From UBA1535 sp002323775 (lineage in GTDB: Bacteria; Bacillota; Clostridia; Tissierellales; Sedimentibacteraceae), in NCBI GenBank assembly GCA_031993545.1, contig DAMAHZ010000001.1, positions 62,001 to 126,000 of the forward strand: a stretch of 64,000 nt of DNA, in the 5' to 3' direction. Position 1 is the first letter of the stretch. The number at the start of each line of letters is the position of its first letter. Position numbers and translations under genes: made by a program. Below, one piece after another: positions 25,520 through 34,505 of this stretch. Under the pieces are notes generated by a model that had not been told where the DNA came from, did not search any database, and saw only the letters and a program-made list of their open reading frames with translations.

Positions 25520-26530
25520 TTAACTTTTTATAGTATGTGTTTTCAAATAGTCAAACCATTTTTCATAATATATGGAGTTAAAGTGAACTCCATCTGTTGT
25601 AGAATTTGCCGGTAGATTTCCTTCCTCATCTGCCAAGGCTTCTTTTGAATCCACATAGTAAACTTCTTTTTCTTTAGTCATGTTAATTATGAGTTTATTA
25701 AATCTCTCAATATTTTTATTATTATATATTTTATCGCTGTTTGACTTTGCTTTTGAAACCGGTATTATAGCATTTACATATATTTTTGCATCTGGCTGCA
25801 ATTCCTTTAATTTATCTATTACCTTGCCATATTGCTTGATGAATTCAGTATCAGATACCCAACCAAGCTCATTAGCCCCCAGCATAATATAAATTTTACC
25901 AAATTTTTTAAGCCCAAGTGCAGATATTATAGTTATTCTATTGCTATCCTTTGTTTTTATAACCTCTTTTGTAAAAATAGTATCAACCATAATTCCCTTA
26001 CCCGCTAATACAGCGGCATTTTTCATTGAACTGTAAATTGAAACTCCCTCCATTTGAGAATTTCCTATGAATACTGCATCATCAAAATAATCATTTGAAA
26101 CAGCCTTGCTTTCAGGTACTTTCTCACCATAAACATATCTTAGCATCTCAGGAAATTCAAGTTCCTCTATCCCAGTAGCTTTAACATCAGCAGCTATCTC
26201 ATTGGCAAAATTAATTATATATTTACTATCGATAACAATATTTATCTCTGGTTTGTTGATATCAGGTTTACCGGACTTATCATCTTTATCCGGATTATCT
26301 GTATCTTTGCTAATATCTGTATCTTTATTTTCTTCTGTTATATCATTTTTATTATCAACTGCTTCTATATCCTTTCCTAATTCTTGGAAATTAATATACC
26401 TTAATAAAAAATATATTATAATCGCCAAGAAAACTATACTTAAAGCAATAAATAAAGCTCTTAGTCTTAATTTTCTCTTTTTTGTCATTTTCATATCTGC
26501 CTTATAATCTATTTTGTATTTATTCTGCAT
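25520..26530 (-). CDS. Membrane-anchored SGNH/GDSL-type hydrolase
   Basis: 336 residues. A single N-terminal membrane helix (about 24-44) is followed by an Asp/Lys-rich linker (50-95) and an SGNH domain. Visible blocks: 'YFDDAVFIGNSQMEGVSIY' (block I, with Ser as the likely nucleophile in GNSQ), 'KIYIMLGANELGW' (block III, with Asn) and 'DGVHFNSIYYEKW' (block V Asp-x-x-His). Acts outside the cell as an esterase or deacylase, probably on surface glycans. Forms a unit with the DUF4358 lipoprotein gene. Confidence 0.8.
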   Translation of the reverse strand: MQNKYKIDYKADMKMTKKRKLRLRALFIALSIVFLAIIIYFLLRYINFQELGKDIEAVDNKNDITEENKDTDISKDTDNPDKDDKSGKPDINKPEINIVIDSKYIINFANEIAADVKATGIEELEFPEMLRYVYGEKVPESKAVSNDYFDDAVFIGNSQMEGVSIYSSMKNAAVLAGKGIMVDTIFTKEVIKTKDSNRITIISALGLKKFGKIYIMLGANELGWVSDTEFIKQYGKVIDKLKELQPDAKIYVNAIIPVSKAKSNSDKIYNNKNIERFNKLIINMTKEKEVYYVDSKEALADEEGNLPANSTTDGVHFNSIYYEKWFDYLKTHTIKS

Positions 26531-26578
26531 TTAGATCATGTCCTTTCACTAACTCTACTTAAAACTAAAATCAGGCTT

Positions 26579-27379
26579 TTAGCTTAATTCCTCCAACAAT
26601 AGGTCAATCCTGTCATTTAATTTTTTCAAATCCTCAATACTTCCATTTCTCTTAGCATTATAAAAATCTTTTCTCAATAAATCAACATTTTTATAATTGC
26701 TGTTTAAGTATAAGGTATGTATTTTATATAATATCTTCTCTGTGAGAGCGGATTCTGCCATAAATAACTTTTGAGAATCTATTATCTCATCTTTTATTTG
26801 AGACATCTCCATATCTAGGTGAAAGGCAGCTTCAGCAGCACTTTTCAATCTTTGTACTATGTTTTCAGGAATATTTTTATCAAATTTATAATTTATTGAA
26901 TGTTCAATAGTTGCCCAAAAATTCATAGCCAAGGTTCTTATTTGTATCTCTGCTAGTATTTCATTCTCCCCAACTGAACTATAAACCCAATATTTAATTA
27001 TAATATGATAACTTCTGTAACCACTATCCTTTGTATTTTTAGTATAATCACGTTCTTCAACTATTTCGACGTCCTTGCCGTTTCTACTTCTTATTAAGTC
27101 CACAACTGTTGATATATCATCAACAAGCTGACACATTATCCTTATACCTGCTATATCTTCAAGCTCTGCCGCTTTGTCTATAGGCATCTCACGTCTGTCA
27201 AGCTTTTCAATTATACTAGATATCTTTTTAACTCTACCAGTTACAAACTCTATAGGCGAATATTCCTCTAAGCCCTTGTAGGATTTTCTTAAACTTTTAA
27301 ATTTTATCTTTAGTTCTTCCACAGCTTGTGTGTATGGAAGTAAAAACTTATCCCAATTATTTATCACATTAATCAACAT
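26579..27379 (-). CDS. Small alarmone synthetase, RelA/SpoT synthetase domain (RelQ/YjbM-like)
   Basis: 266-residue protein with only the (p)ppGpp synthetase domain, no hydrolase and no TGS/ACT, as in RelQ/SasB-type enzymes. Motifs: 'RREMPIDKAAELEDIAGIRIMCQLVDDI', 'ERDYTKNTKDSGYRSYHIIIKYW' and 'EIQIRTLAMNFWATIEHSINYKF'. A C-terminal helical region (~200-266) probably mediates oligomerisation. It makes ppGpp/pppGpp from GTP or GDP in the cytoplasm. The ATG at 27379 directly abuts AAAAGG, so a TTG or GTG start a few codons later (27376 or 27367) is possible. Confidence 0.92.
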   Translation of the reverse strand: MLINVINNWDKFLLPYTQAVEELKIKFKSLRKSYKGLEEYSPIEFVTGRVKKISSIIEKLDRREMPIDKAAELEDIAGIRIMCQLVDDISTVVDLIRSRNGKDVEIVEERDYTKNTKDSGYRSYHIIIKYWVYSSVGENEILAEIQIRTLAMNFWATIEHSINYKFDKNIPENIVQRLKSAAEAAFHLDMEMSQIKDEIIDSQKLFMAESALTEKILYKIHTLYLNSNYKNVDLLRKDFYNAKRNGSIEDLKKLNDRIDLLLEELS

Positions 27380-27448
27380 CCTTTTAAATAAACTCTTAAC
27401 ATATTAATTCTAATTGTTTATAACAAAAAAATCAATATATTTTATTTG

Positions 27449-27477
27449 TTGAAAAGAATTAATTTTTGGTGTATAAT
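27449..27477 (+). promoter_or_regulatory. Sigma-A promoter of pncB
   Basis: TTGAAA (27449-27454), 17 bp, TATAAT (27472-27477). Confidence 0.7.
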
Positions 27478-27532
27478 CCTTATTAATGGTAAAGGTTGAA
27501 ATAAACTATGAAAAACAAAATAATAAAAACTG

Positions 27533-27551
27533 AGTTTGCCATTAGCAAACT
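27533..27551 (+). promoter_or_regulatory. Hairpin in the pncB leader
   Basis: AGTTTGC (27533-27539) pairs with GCAAACT (27545-27551) within a ~170-base leader (27484-27654). An outer imperfect pairing of AAAACTGAG with CTTAGTTTT may close it. It does not match the NAD+ riboswitch consensus that I can recall. Function unknown. Confidence 0.3.
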
Positions 27552-27654
27552 TTGCCCATTACACAAATTCTTAGTTTTTCTTTTTGGGAAAGACCTAACA
27601 CTCTTGTAAAGTTGGTGCAAGGGAATAAATAAGACAAAATGTGAGGAGAAATAT

Positions 27655-29106
27655 ATGCACACCATTGATTTGAGAAATCTTTCTATGTTAATGGATTTCT
27701 ATGAATTAACAATGTCAAATGGATACTTTAAGGAAGGTATAAGTGACACTATCGTTTACTTTGATATGTTTTATAGAAAAAATCCAGATGGCGGTGGTTT
27801 TGCTATAGCAGCAGGACTAGAACAAATAGTTGATTATATAACAAATTTGAGATTTACAAGAGAAAATATTGATTTTTTAAGGTCTAAAAATATTTTTTCT
27901 GAGGGTTTCTTACGATATCTTTTGAATTTTAGGTTTTCAGGAGATATTTATGCTGTCCCAGAGGGGACTCCGGTTTTTCCTAACGAGCCTATACTTACTG
28001 TAAAAGCAAAGGCTATAGAGGCACAGCTTTTAGAAACAATGATACTTGTTACAATAAATCATCAAAGCTTGATTGCCACTAAGGCAAATAGAATAGTAAG
28101 AGCCGCAAAAGGAAGGGCTGTATTAGAGTTTGGAGCTAGGAGATGTCAAGGATATGACGGAGCTATATACGGAGCTAGAGCAGCCTATATTGGGGGAGCT
28201 TGTGGCACTGCAACAACTATTGCAGATGAGATTTTTGGAGTGCCGGCAGTAGGAACAATGGCGCACTCGTGGGTACAGCTTTTTGGAGATGAATATAAAG
28301 CATTTGAGACTTATGCTCGCACATACCCTGATGAATGTGTTTTATTGGTTGATACTTACAATGTATTAAAAAGCGGTATTCCTAACGCAATCAAGGTATC
28401 AAAAGAAATCTTGGAGCCAATGGGCAAAAGATTAAAGGGTATAAGGCTTGATAGTGGAGACATGGCGTATCTGTCAACAAAATGCCGTCAAAAATTAGAT
28501 GAAGCAGGTCTTGTGGACTGTAAAATAACTGTTTCAAATAGCTTAGATGAATATATCATAACAGACCTTCTCAACCAAGGAGCTGAAATTGATTCGTTTG
28601 GAGTTGGCGAAAGACTCGTAACGGCTAAATCAGAGCCTGTTTTTGGTGGTGTTTACAAACTGGTGGCGGTAAATGAGAATGGAGTTCCTGTCCCAAGGAT
28701 TAAGATATCAGAAAATGCAGAAAAGGTAACAAATCCTTGCTTTAAACAGCTATGGAGATTGTATGATAAATCTAACAATATGGCTATAGCTGATGTTTTA
28801 ACTTTAAACGATGAGGAGATTGATGATACAAAGCCATATACAATATTTGACCCTGTTCATTCATGGAAAAGAAAGAAACTTACAGATTTTAGAGCCAGAA
28901 AGCTTCAAGTACCTGTGTTTATAGAAGGAAAATGCGTCTATCAGCTTCCAAGCTTAGAGGAAATAAAGAAATATTGCGCTGAAGAATTGGCTACACTATG
29001 GAAAGAAGTTAAAAGATTTACGAACCCTCACCAGTATTATGTGGACTTATCGCAAGATTTGTGGGATTGTAAAAATGAATTAATAGAAAAACACAGTATG
29101 AAATAA
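27655..29106 (+). CDS. pncB: Nicotinate phosphoribosyltransferase
   Basis: 483 residues with RBS GAGGAGAA. Conserved NAPRTase stretches: 'LSMLMDFYELTMSNGYFKEG', 'FDMFYRKNPDGGGFAIAAGLEQ', 'LEFGARRCQGYDGAIYGARAAYIGGACGT', 'GTMAHSWVQLFGDEYKAFETYA', 'GIRLDSGDMAYLS' and the C-terminal 'DFRARKLQVPVF'. It makes nicotinate mononucleotide from nicotinate and PRPP in the Preiss-Handler NAD salvage path. Own promoter and leader; a short hairpin separates it from the ABC-F gene. Confidence 0.96.
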   Translation: MHTIDLRNLSMLMDFYELTMSNGYFKEGISDTIVYFDMFYRKNPDGGGFAIAAGLEQIVDYITNLRFTRENIDFLRSKNIFSEGFLRYLLNFRFSGDIYAVPEGTPVFPNEPILTVKAKAIEAQLLETMILVTINHQSLIATKANRIVRAAKGRAVLEFGARRCQGYDGAIYGARAAYIGGACGTATTIADEIFGVPAVGTMAHSWVQLFGDEYKAFETYARTYPDECVLLVDTYNVLKSGIPNAIKVSKEILEPMGKRLKGIRLDSGDMAYLSTKCRQKLDEAGLVDCKITVSNSLDEYIITDLLNQGAEIDSFGVGERLVTAKSEPVFGGVYKLVAVNENGVPVPRIKISENAEKVTNPCFKQLWRLYDKSNNMAIADVLTLNDEEIDDTKPYTIFDPVHSWKRKKLTDFRARKLQVPVFIEGKCVYQLPSLEEIKKYCAEELATLWKEVKRFTNPHQYYVDLSQDLWDCKNELIEKHSMK

Positions 29107-29115
29107 GGTATTTGA

Positions 29116-29139
29116 AAAGCCTCTGCAAAATGAGGCTTT
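29116..29139 (+). terminator. Hairpin between pncB and the ABC-F gene
   Basis: AAAGCCTC (29116-29123) pairs with GAGGCTTT (29132-29139). The T-run is poor, so it may be a partial terminator. Confidence 0.5.
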
Positions 29140-29179
29140 AAATTATAAAAATTAATAAATAACTGAAAGGAATTAAATT

Positions 29180-30736
29180 TTGAGTGTATTAAACGTAAAG
29201 AATGTTAGCCACGGCTTTGGCGCACGTGCTATTTTGGAGAATGTATCTTTTAGATTACTAAAGGGTGAGCATGTCGCTTTAATCGGAGCTAACGGAGAAG
29301 GAAAATCAACATTTTTAAATATTATAACAGGCAAGCTTATGCCTGATGAGGGCCAGGTTGAATGGTCAAACAGAGTTACTGTAGGATATTTAGATCAACA
29401 TTCTGTATTGAAGGCAGGAACTACTATCAGAGATAATTTAAGACTAGCATTTGATGATTTATTCAATTTAGAAAAAGAGATGCTTGAACTGTATGATAAG
29501 ATGGCAGATGCTACAGATGATGAAGTCAACAAAATGATGGAGGATACTGCTGAAATCCAAACTATATTAGATAGCAGCGGATTTTATGTGATTGACTCTA
29601 AAATAGATGAGGTTGCAAATGGTTTAGGTCTTGGAGATATAGGGCTTGATAAATTTGTAGATGAGCTTAGCGGTGGACAGCGTACTAAGGTTCTTTTGAC
29701 TAAGCTTTTGCTGCAAAATCCAACTATTTTACTTCTTGATGAGCCTACTAACTATCTTGACGCAAATCATATAGAATGGCTTACAAAGTATCTGCAAAAT
29801 TATGAAAATGCCTTTATTTTGATATCGCATGATGTCCCATTTATAAATAATGTATGTAATATAATTTACCACGTTGAAAACTGCGAGCTAAGCAAGTATG
29901 TCGGAAATTACGACGAATTTATGCGTCTTTATGAATTAAAGAAAAAGCAATTAGATAAGGATATAGAAAGACAACAAAAGGAAATTGAGCAACTGGAAGA
30001 CTTTATTGCACGAAATAAAGCCCGTGTTGCAACAAGAGGCATGGCACAAAGTAGAGTTAAGAAACTTGAAAAAATGGAAATCATTGAAAAGCCAAAAGAA
30101 AAACCAAAACCAACTTTTAAATTTAAAGAGACTAAAGCCCCAAGCAGGTTCTTGATAGAAGCTAAAGAATTGGTAATCGGATATGATACTGCTCTTACGA
30201 AGCCTATGGATTTTTGGGTAGAAAGAGGAAAAAAAATTGCTATCTGCGGAGTAAACGGTCTTGGTAAATCAACCTTATTAAAGACTTTTTTAGGTATAAT
30301 TCCTCCTGTATCAGGAGAGGTACTCCATGGTGAAAACATTGTGACAGGATATTTTGAGCAAGAGGACTCTAAAAACAATACAAAAACTGCACTCCAAGAG
30401 GTTTGGGATGTATACCCTTCACTTCAAAACCGTGAGGTGCGTTTAGAGCTTGCACGTTGCGGACTAACTACAGAAAATATAGAAAGCATGATGAAAGTTC
30501 TCTCCGGAGGAGAAAATGCAAAGGTAAGGCTTTGTAAAATATTAATGTCTGAATTAAACTTCCTAGTTCTTGATGAGCCTACTAACCACTTAGACGTAGA
30601 GGCTAAGGAAGAACTTGCAAAAGCTATAAGAGAGTTTAAAGGAACTGTTTTGCTTGTTAGCCATGAGCCTCATTTTTATGAAAGCTTCGTCACAGATGTT
30701 TGGAATTTAGAAACCTTTACAACTAAAATTGTATAA
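29180..30736 (+). CDS. ABC-F family ATPase (ribosome-associated type)
   Basis: 518 residues from a TTG start with GAAAGG upstream. Two nucleotide-binding domains with no membrane segments: Walker A GANGEGKST and GVNGLGKST, signatures LSGGQRTK and LSGGENAK, Walker B 'ILLLDEPTNYLD' and 'FLVLDEPTNHLD'. Between them lies a charged linker (about 235-310) with 'RNKARVATRGMAQSRVKKLEK', the P-site tRNA-interaction motif of ABC-F proteins. The family acts as translation factors or antibiotic-resistance ribosome protection proteins. Closest in layout to the YbiT branch; resistance function is not implied. Confidence 0.92.
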   Translation: MSVLNVKNVSHGFGARAILENVSFRLLKGEHVALIGANGEGKSTFLNIITGKLMPDEGQVEWSNRVTVGYLDQHSVLKAGTTIRDNLRLAFDDLFNLEKEMLELYDKMADATDDEVNKMMEDTAEIQTILDSSGFYVIDSKIDEVANGLGLGDIGLDKFVDELSGGQRTKVLLTKLLLQNPTILLLDEPTNYLDANHIEWLTKYLQNYENAFILISHDVPFINNVCNIIYHVENCELSKYVGNYDEFMRLYELKKKQLDKDIERQQKEIEQLEDFIARNKARVATRGMAQSRVKKLEKMEIIEKPKEKPKPTFKFKETKAPSRFLIEAKELVIGYDTALTKPMDFWVERGKKIAICGVNGLGKSTLLKTFLGIIPPVSGEVLHGENIVTGYFEQEDSKNNTKTALQEVWDVYPSLQNREVRLELARCGLTTENIESMMKVLSGGENAKVRLCKILMSELNFLVLDEPTNHLDVEAKEELAKAIREFKGTVLLVSHEPHFYESFVTDVWNLETFTTKIV

Positions 30737-30790
30737 TTAATTATATGTAATAAATTTAAAAATTTCGTTGCTTGTTTTAAATTTATCATG

Positions 30791-30817
30791 GCTTGAATAG
30801 CAAGATTATGGTATAAT
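30791..30817 (+). promoter_or_regulatory. Extended -10 promoter element shared with pxpA
   Basis: CTTG-N5-CAAG followed by TATGGTATAAT, a perfect extended -10. It matches 14210-14236 at 22 of 26 bases. Confidence 0.55.
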
Positions 30818-30857
30818 AGATTGTAATTGTAAATCTTTATGAAAGGATATAATATCT

Positions 30858-32090
30858 ATGAATTTTAATGAAAAATTAGTACAATATGCAGATTTAGCTG
30901 TTAGAACAGGAGTCAATATTCAAAAAGGTCAAATATTAGTTATGCAATGTCCTGTTGAATATGCAGAATTTGCTCGCATGATTATGGAAAATGCTTATAA
31001 AGCAGGTGCAAAGGATGTTGTTCTTCTTTGGAAGGATGAAAAATCAGGACGTATACGTTATGACTATGCAGATTTAGAAGTGTTTGAATCTATACCTGAG
31101 TGGAGAAGATCATTGTTTAATGGCTACGCTGCGCAAGGAGCTGCTTTTTTAAATGTACTTGCAGAAGATCCTGAGATATTCAAGGGAGTTGCATCGGAAA
31201 AATTGTTGGCAGGTGTTAAGGCATCTGAAAGAGACCTTAAGGAATACCGTGAATGTTTTGATAAGAATGAATTGCAATGGAATCTTATAGCAGTTCCAAA
31301 TGAAGCGTGGGCAAAGAAAATTTTCCCTACTCTTTCTAAGGATGAGGCTATAGAAAAGCTTTGGGACGCTATATTCAAAACTGTACGAATTGGCAATGGC
31401 GATCCAGTAGAACTATGGAAAAAGCATGGCGATACTTTAAGTGAAAAATCATCTATATTAAATAAAAAACAATTCGTGAAATTAACTTATAAAAACTCTA
31501 TCGGCACAGATTTCACTACAGCAATGCCAAAAAATCATGTTTGGGCAGGCGGTGGAGAAACAAACACTAAGGGAGTTTTATTCTTCCCGAATATGCCTAC
31601 TGAAGAAGTATTTACTGCACCGGATTGCAGATATGCTGAAGGAAAAATAGTAAGCTCAATGCCTCTTAGCTACCAAGGAAGCTTAATTACTGATTTTAGC
31701 TTAACATTTAAAGATGGAAAGGTAGTTGATTTTACTGCTAAAGAGGGATATGAGGCTTTGGAAAGACTTCTGAACACTGATGAAGGCTCAAGAAGACTTG
31801 GCGAGGTTGCTTTAGTACCTTATGACTCTGCTATATCAAATATGAACATACTTTTCTACAACACTTTATTTGATGAAAATGCTTCATGCCACTTCGCACT
31901 TGGAAGATGTTATCCAAACACTATAAAAGACGGAGAGCTTTTAAGCAAAGAAGATCTTCTAAAAATTGGCGGAAACTATTCTATGAATCACGTTGATTTC
32001 ATGGTAGGAACTTCTGATTTGACAATAACAGGTATTGAAGAAAACGGAAACGAAACTCTGATTTTCAAGAATGGAAATTGGGCTATATAG
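30858..32090 (+). CDS. M29 family aminopeptidase (AmpS/PepS-like)
   Basis: 410-residue metalloaminopeptidase with GAAAGG before the ATG. Family features: 'LAVRTGVNIQKGQILVMQCPVEYAEFARMI', the metal-binding region 'NMPTEEVFTAPDCRYAEGKIVSSMPL' (Glu of 'TEEVFTAPD'), and the C-terminal 'HFALGRCYPNTIKDG' and 'MNHVDFMVGTSDLTITG' with the His and Asp ligands. It removes N-terminal residues from peptides in the cytoplasm. Its promoter element is shared with pxpA, so co-regulated peptide use is possible. A hairpin follows. Confidence 0.94.
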   Translation: MNFNEKLVQYADLAVRTGVNIQKGQILVMQCPVEYAEFARMIMENAYKAGAKDVVLLWKDEKSGRIRYDYADLEVFESIPEWRRSLFNGYAAQGAAFLNVLAEDPEIFKGVASEKLLAGVKASERDLKEYRECFDKNELQWNLIAVPNEAWAKKIFPTLSKDEAIEKLWDAIFKTVRIGNGDPVELWKKHGDTLSEKSSILNKKQFVKLTYKNSIGTDFTTAMPKNHVWAGGGETNTKGVLFFPNMPTEEVFTAPDCRYAEGKIVSSMPLSYQGSLITDFSLTFKDGKVVDFTAKEGYEALERLLNTDEGSRRLGEVALVPYDSAISNMNILFYNTLFDENASCHFALGRCYPNTIKDGELLSKEDLLKIGGNYSMNHVDFMVGTSDLTITGIEENGNETLIFKNGNWAI

Positions 32091-32105
32091 TATATTTTAA
32101 CTAAT

Positions 32106-32140
32106 AATCATGACTATTGGCTTAGCTGATGGTCATGATT
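32106..32140 (+). terminator. Terminator-like hairpin after the aminopeptidase gene
   Basis: AATCATGAC (32106-32114) pairs with GTCATGATT (32132-32140), followed by TATTATATTATTCTTTT. Confidence 0.6.
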
Positions 32141-32307
32141 TATTATATTATTCTTTTCACCTCTAATTATATGTTGAAATATTTTTTAACTTAAAAAAGT
32201 ATTTTAATATAATCTTAAATTTATAGTAAAATATTTTTTGGTAAAATTTCATATATTTTGTATAACTGATATTTTCCTATCCTAAAAACAAATCTTAGAA
32301 TTAGCAA

Positions 32308-32366
32308 ATATCAAAAGCTTTTATAAAATTATTTTTTAATATTTATAATGTATCTGCTTTTGATAT
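32308..32366. repeat. Long-loop inverted repeat in the gene-free stretch before the heme operon
   Basis: ATATCAAAAGC (32308-32318) pairs with GCTTTTGATAT (32356-32366) across a 37-base loop. A weaker pair, GATGTTAT/ATAACATC, follows near 32390-32430. The rest of 32141-32455 is AT-rich with no ORF. Function unknown. Confidence 0.35.
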
Positions 32367-32455
32367 ATACCCTCTATTAGCAATAACAGATGTTATTTAT
32401 TCCTGCAATTTTTAATAATTTGATAACATCAGAATAATATTATTAAAAATATATG

Positions 32456-32484
32456 TTGACAATTATAGTGCATAATGATAAACT
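32456..32484 (+). promoter_or_regulatory. Promoter of the heme-use operon
   Basis: TTGACA (32456-32461), 17 bp, TAAACT (32479-32484; 4 of 6 to TATAAT). Predicted transcription start falls at the operator. Confidence 0.6.
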
Positions 32485-32488
32485 ATTT

Positions 32489-32532
32489 TTTGGTTAGCAT
32501 GTGCTAACTAGAGTTAGCACATGCTAACCAAA
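32489..32532. promoter_or_regulatory. Nested double-palindrome operator of the heme-use operon
   Basis: Two 16-bp palindromes, GTTAGCATGTGCTAAC (32493-32508) and GTTAGCACATGCTAAC (32513-32528), are separated by TAGA. Together with flanking TTTGG/CCAAA they form one 44-bp palindrome. It covers the predicted transcription start, so repression is likely. The TTAG...CTAA core resembles iron-responsive DtxR/IdeR sites; this link is inference. Confidence 0.7.
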
Positions 32533-32557
32533 TCAAAATAAATTATAGGAGAGTTTT

Positions 32558-33514
32558 ATGAAAAAATTACTTTTAATCTTATTATCTTTTGTTTTATTGA
32601 TGTCTGTTACTGCATGCTCGGATAAAAATCCGGCAAAACCATCAGACGCTGCTCAAACTCCTGATAAAGGAACTTCTCAAGATAATAACTCGGACCAAAA
32701 TAATAAAGAAGGAGATTCTTCAAAAAATGAAAATCCTGAAAATAGAGTTGTGGCTACATCTGTTGCAATTGTTGAAATCTTAGATGCTTTAAAAGTTAAT
32801 ATGGTAGGTGTTCCAACCTCAACCTATGAGCTGCCGGCTTCGGTAAAAGATGCGACAAAAGTAGGAAATCCTATGTCACCTGACATGGAAATTATAAAAT
32901 CTCTTGATCCGACAATTGTTTTTTCTGTAGTATCTCTACAGGCAACTTTAAAAGATAGTTTTGATGCAGTTAATATACAATCTGAATTTGTTAATCTCAG
33001 CAGTTATGATGGATTGATAGAAAGCATTAAAATTATGGGAGAGAAAACCAACTCTAAGGATAATGCAGACGAATTGATAAAAGGAATTGAAGAAAGAGTC
33101 AATAAAGTGGCTGAAAATAAAAACGATGACAATTCCAGCACTGTACTGATTATTTTTGGAGCATCAGGCAATTTTCAAGTAGTAACCGAAAAATCATATG
33201 TCGGTGATTTGGTAAAAAGAGCTGGAGCTAAAAATATAATTGAAGATGCAAAAAGCGGATTTATACCGGTAGATATAGAGTATCTTGCAAGTAAAAATCC
33301 TGATTACATATTATTAATGACACATGCAAATCCTGAGGAAAGCAAAGCGGCATTTGAAAAGGAATTTTCGGAAAATCCTGCGTGGGATAATTTTGATGCG
33401 GTTAAAAACGATAAGGTCATTGCCTTAGATTCAAAATATTTTGGAATGAGTGCAAACTTATTTGCTCCGGATGCTATGGAAAAATTGGAAGAACTATTTT
33501 ATGGTAAAGAATAA
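32558..33514 (+). CDS. Heme/iron ABC transporter substrate-binding lipoprotein
   Basis: 318 residues. Signal peptide with lipobox VTAC (Cys20), a Asp/Asn/Ser-rich linker (~22-60), then a periplasmic-binding-protein class III (BtuF/IsdE/HmuT) domain: 'RVVATSVAIVEILDALKVNMVGVPTSTYELP', 'SLDPTIVFSV', 'GDLVKRAGAKNIIEDAKSGFIPVDIEYLASKNPDYILLMTH', 'NDKVIALDSKYFGMSANLFAPDAMEKL'. It should capture heme or a related iron compound outside the cell for the permease next in the operon. Substrate is inferred from the heme-degrading genes downstream. Confidence 0.9.
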   Translation: MKKLLLILLSFVLLMSVTACSDKNPAKPSDAAQTPDKGTSQDNNSDQNNKEGDSSKNENPENRVVATSVAIVEILDALKVNMVGVPTSTYELPASVKDATKVGNPMSPDMEIIKSLDPTIVFSVVSLQATLKDSFDAVNIQSEFVNLSSYDGLIESIKIMGEKTNSKDNADELIKGIEERVNKVAENKNDDNSSTVLIIFGASGNFQVVTEKSYVGDLVKRAGAKNIIEDAKSGFIPVDIEYLASKNPDYILLMTHANPEESKAAFEKEFSENPAWDNFDAVKNDKVIALDSKYFGMSANLFAPDAMEKLEELFYGKE

Positions 33515-34505
33515 AGATGAAAATAAAAAACGCTATATCTTATTTGTAAGTATCGTAATTGTACTTGCAGTAACTTTTATTATATCAGTTGCGGTAGGAA
33601 GTGTGAATGTTCCCATCAAAGATGTATTTTTAAGTATAGGAAATATTGAAAATAAATTTTTGGGGATTATAAGAGATATCAGATTGCCAAGAGTTATCAT
33701 GTCTGTGTTTATCGGAGCAAGTCTTTCTGTATCAGGGATACTTTTGCAGTCTGTTATGCAAAACCCTATGGCAGATCCGGGAGTTACAGGCATATCATCC
33801 GGTGCAAGTGTAATGGTTGTTTTTCTCATGCTTTATATGCCCGGTGCAGCACATTTAATCCCTCTTGTAGGCTTTGTGGGAGGATTGATTGCTTGTGCGA
33901 TGGTTTATTTTCTGGCATGGAAAAACGGTATAAATGCCATAAGAATTATTTTGGCAGGTATAGCTGTTAATTCAATTCTTGGTGCTTTTATAGGCATGAT
34001 GAATATATTAAACTCCGATAAACTGGCAGGGGTTTTAAGCTGGATGAACGGAAATTTAAGCGGGAAAAGCTGGTCTCAAGTAAAATTATGTATTATATAT
34101 TCTGTTTTAGGTCTTATAATTGCATTCTTTTTACATAAAAATTGCAACATTTTGGCTTTAGGAGATAAAACAGCCAAAAGTCTTGGATTTAATCCCAACA
34201 AACAAAGATTGCTGATTTCTTCCGCTGGAGTATTTTTGGCAGGAATAGCAACCTCGTTTGTCGGCGTTATCAGCTTTGTAGGTCTTATGGTTCCGCACAT
34301 AGCAAGACTTTTGATAGGCTCAAATCACAAATATTTAATTCCGTTTTCAGCACTTTTAGGCTCAAGTGTTTTGATGCTTGCAGATACATTGGGACGTACA
34401 ATTACCTCACCATATGAAATTCCGGTTGGGATAGTAATGTCTGTTATGGGAGGTCCGTTCTTCTTATATCTTCTTAGAAAGGGAGGAAAAAGCTATGGAA
34501 GCTAG
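33501..34505 (+). CDS. FecCD-family ABC permease (heme/iron import)
   Basis: 334 residues from the ATG at 33501, which overlaps the binding-protein gene by 14 bp and has GGAAG upstream; an earlier in-frame ATG at 33450 would add 17 unlikely residues. About ten membrane helices with FecCD signatures: 'RLPRVIMSVFIGASLSVSGILLQSVMQNPMADPGVTGISSGAS', 'GIATSFVGVISFVGLMVPHIARLLIGSNH' and 'GRTITSPYEIPVGIVMSVMGGPFFLYLL'. Forms the membrane channel with the ATPase encoded next. Confidence 0.93.
   Translation: MVKNKDENKKRYILFVSIVIVLAVTFIISVAVGSVNVPIKDVFLSIGNIENKFLGIIRDIRLPRVIMSVFIGASLSVSGILLQSVMQNPMADPGVTGISSGASVMVVFLMLYMPGAAHLIPLVGFVGGLIACAMVYFLAWKNGINAIRIILAGIAVNSILGAFIGMMNILNSDKLAGVLSWMNGNLSGKSWSQVKLCIIYSVLGLIIAFFLHKNCNILALGDKTAKSLGFNPNKQRLLISSAGVFLAGIATSFVGVISFVGLMVPHIARLLIGSNHKYLIPFSALLGSSVLMLADTLGRTITSPYEIPVGIVMSVMGGPFFLYLLRKGGKSYGS

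Noticed and set aside
27484..27654. Known NAD+ riboswitch in the pncB leader
   Set aside because: The hairpins do not match the consensus features I can recall; only a generic leader structure is reported.
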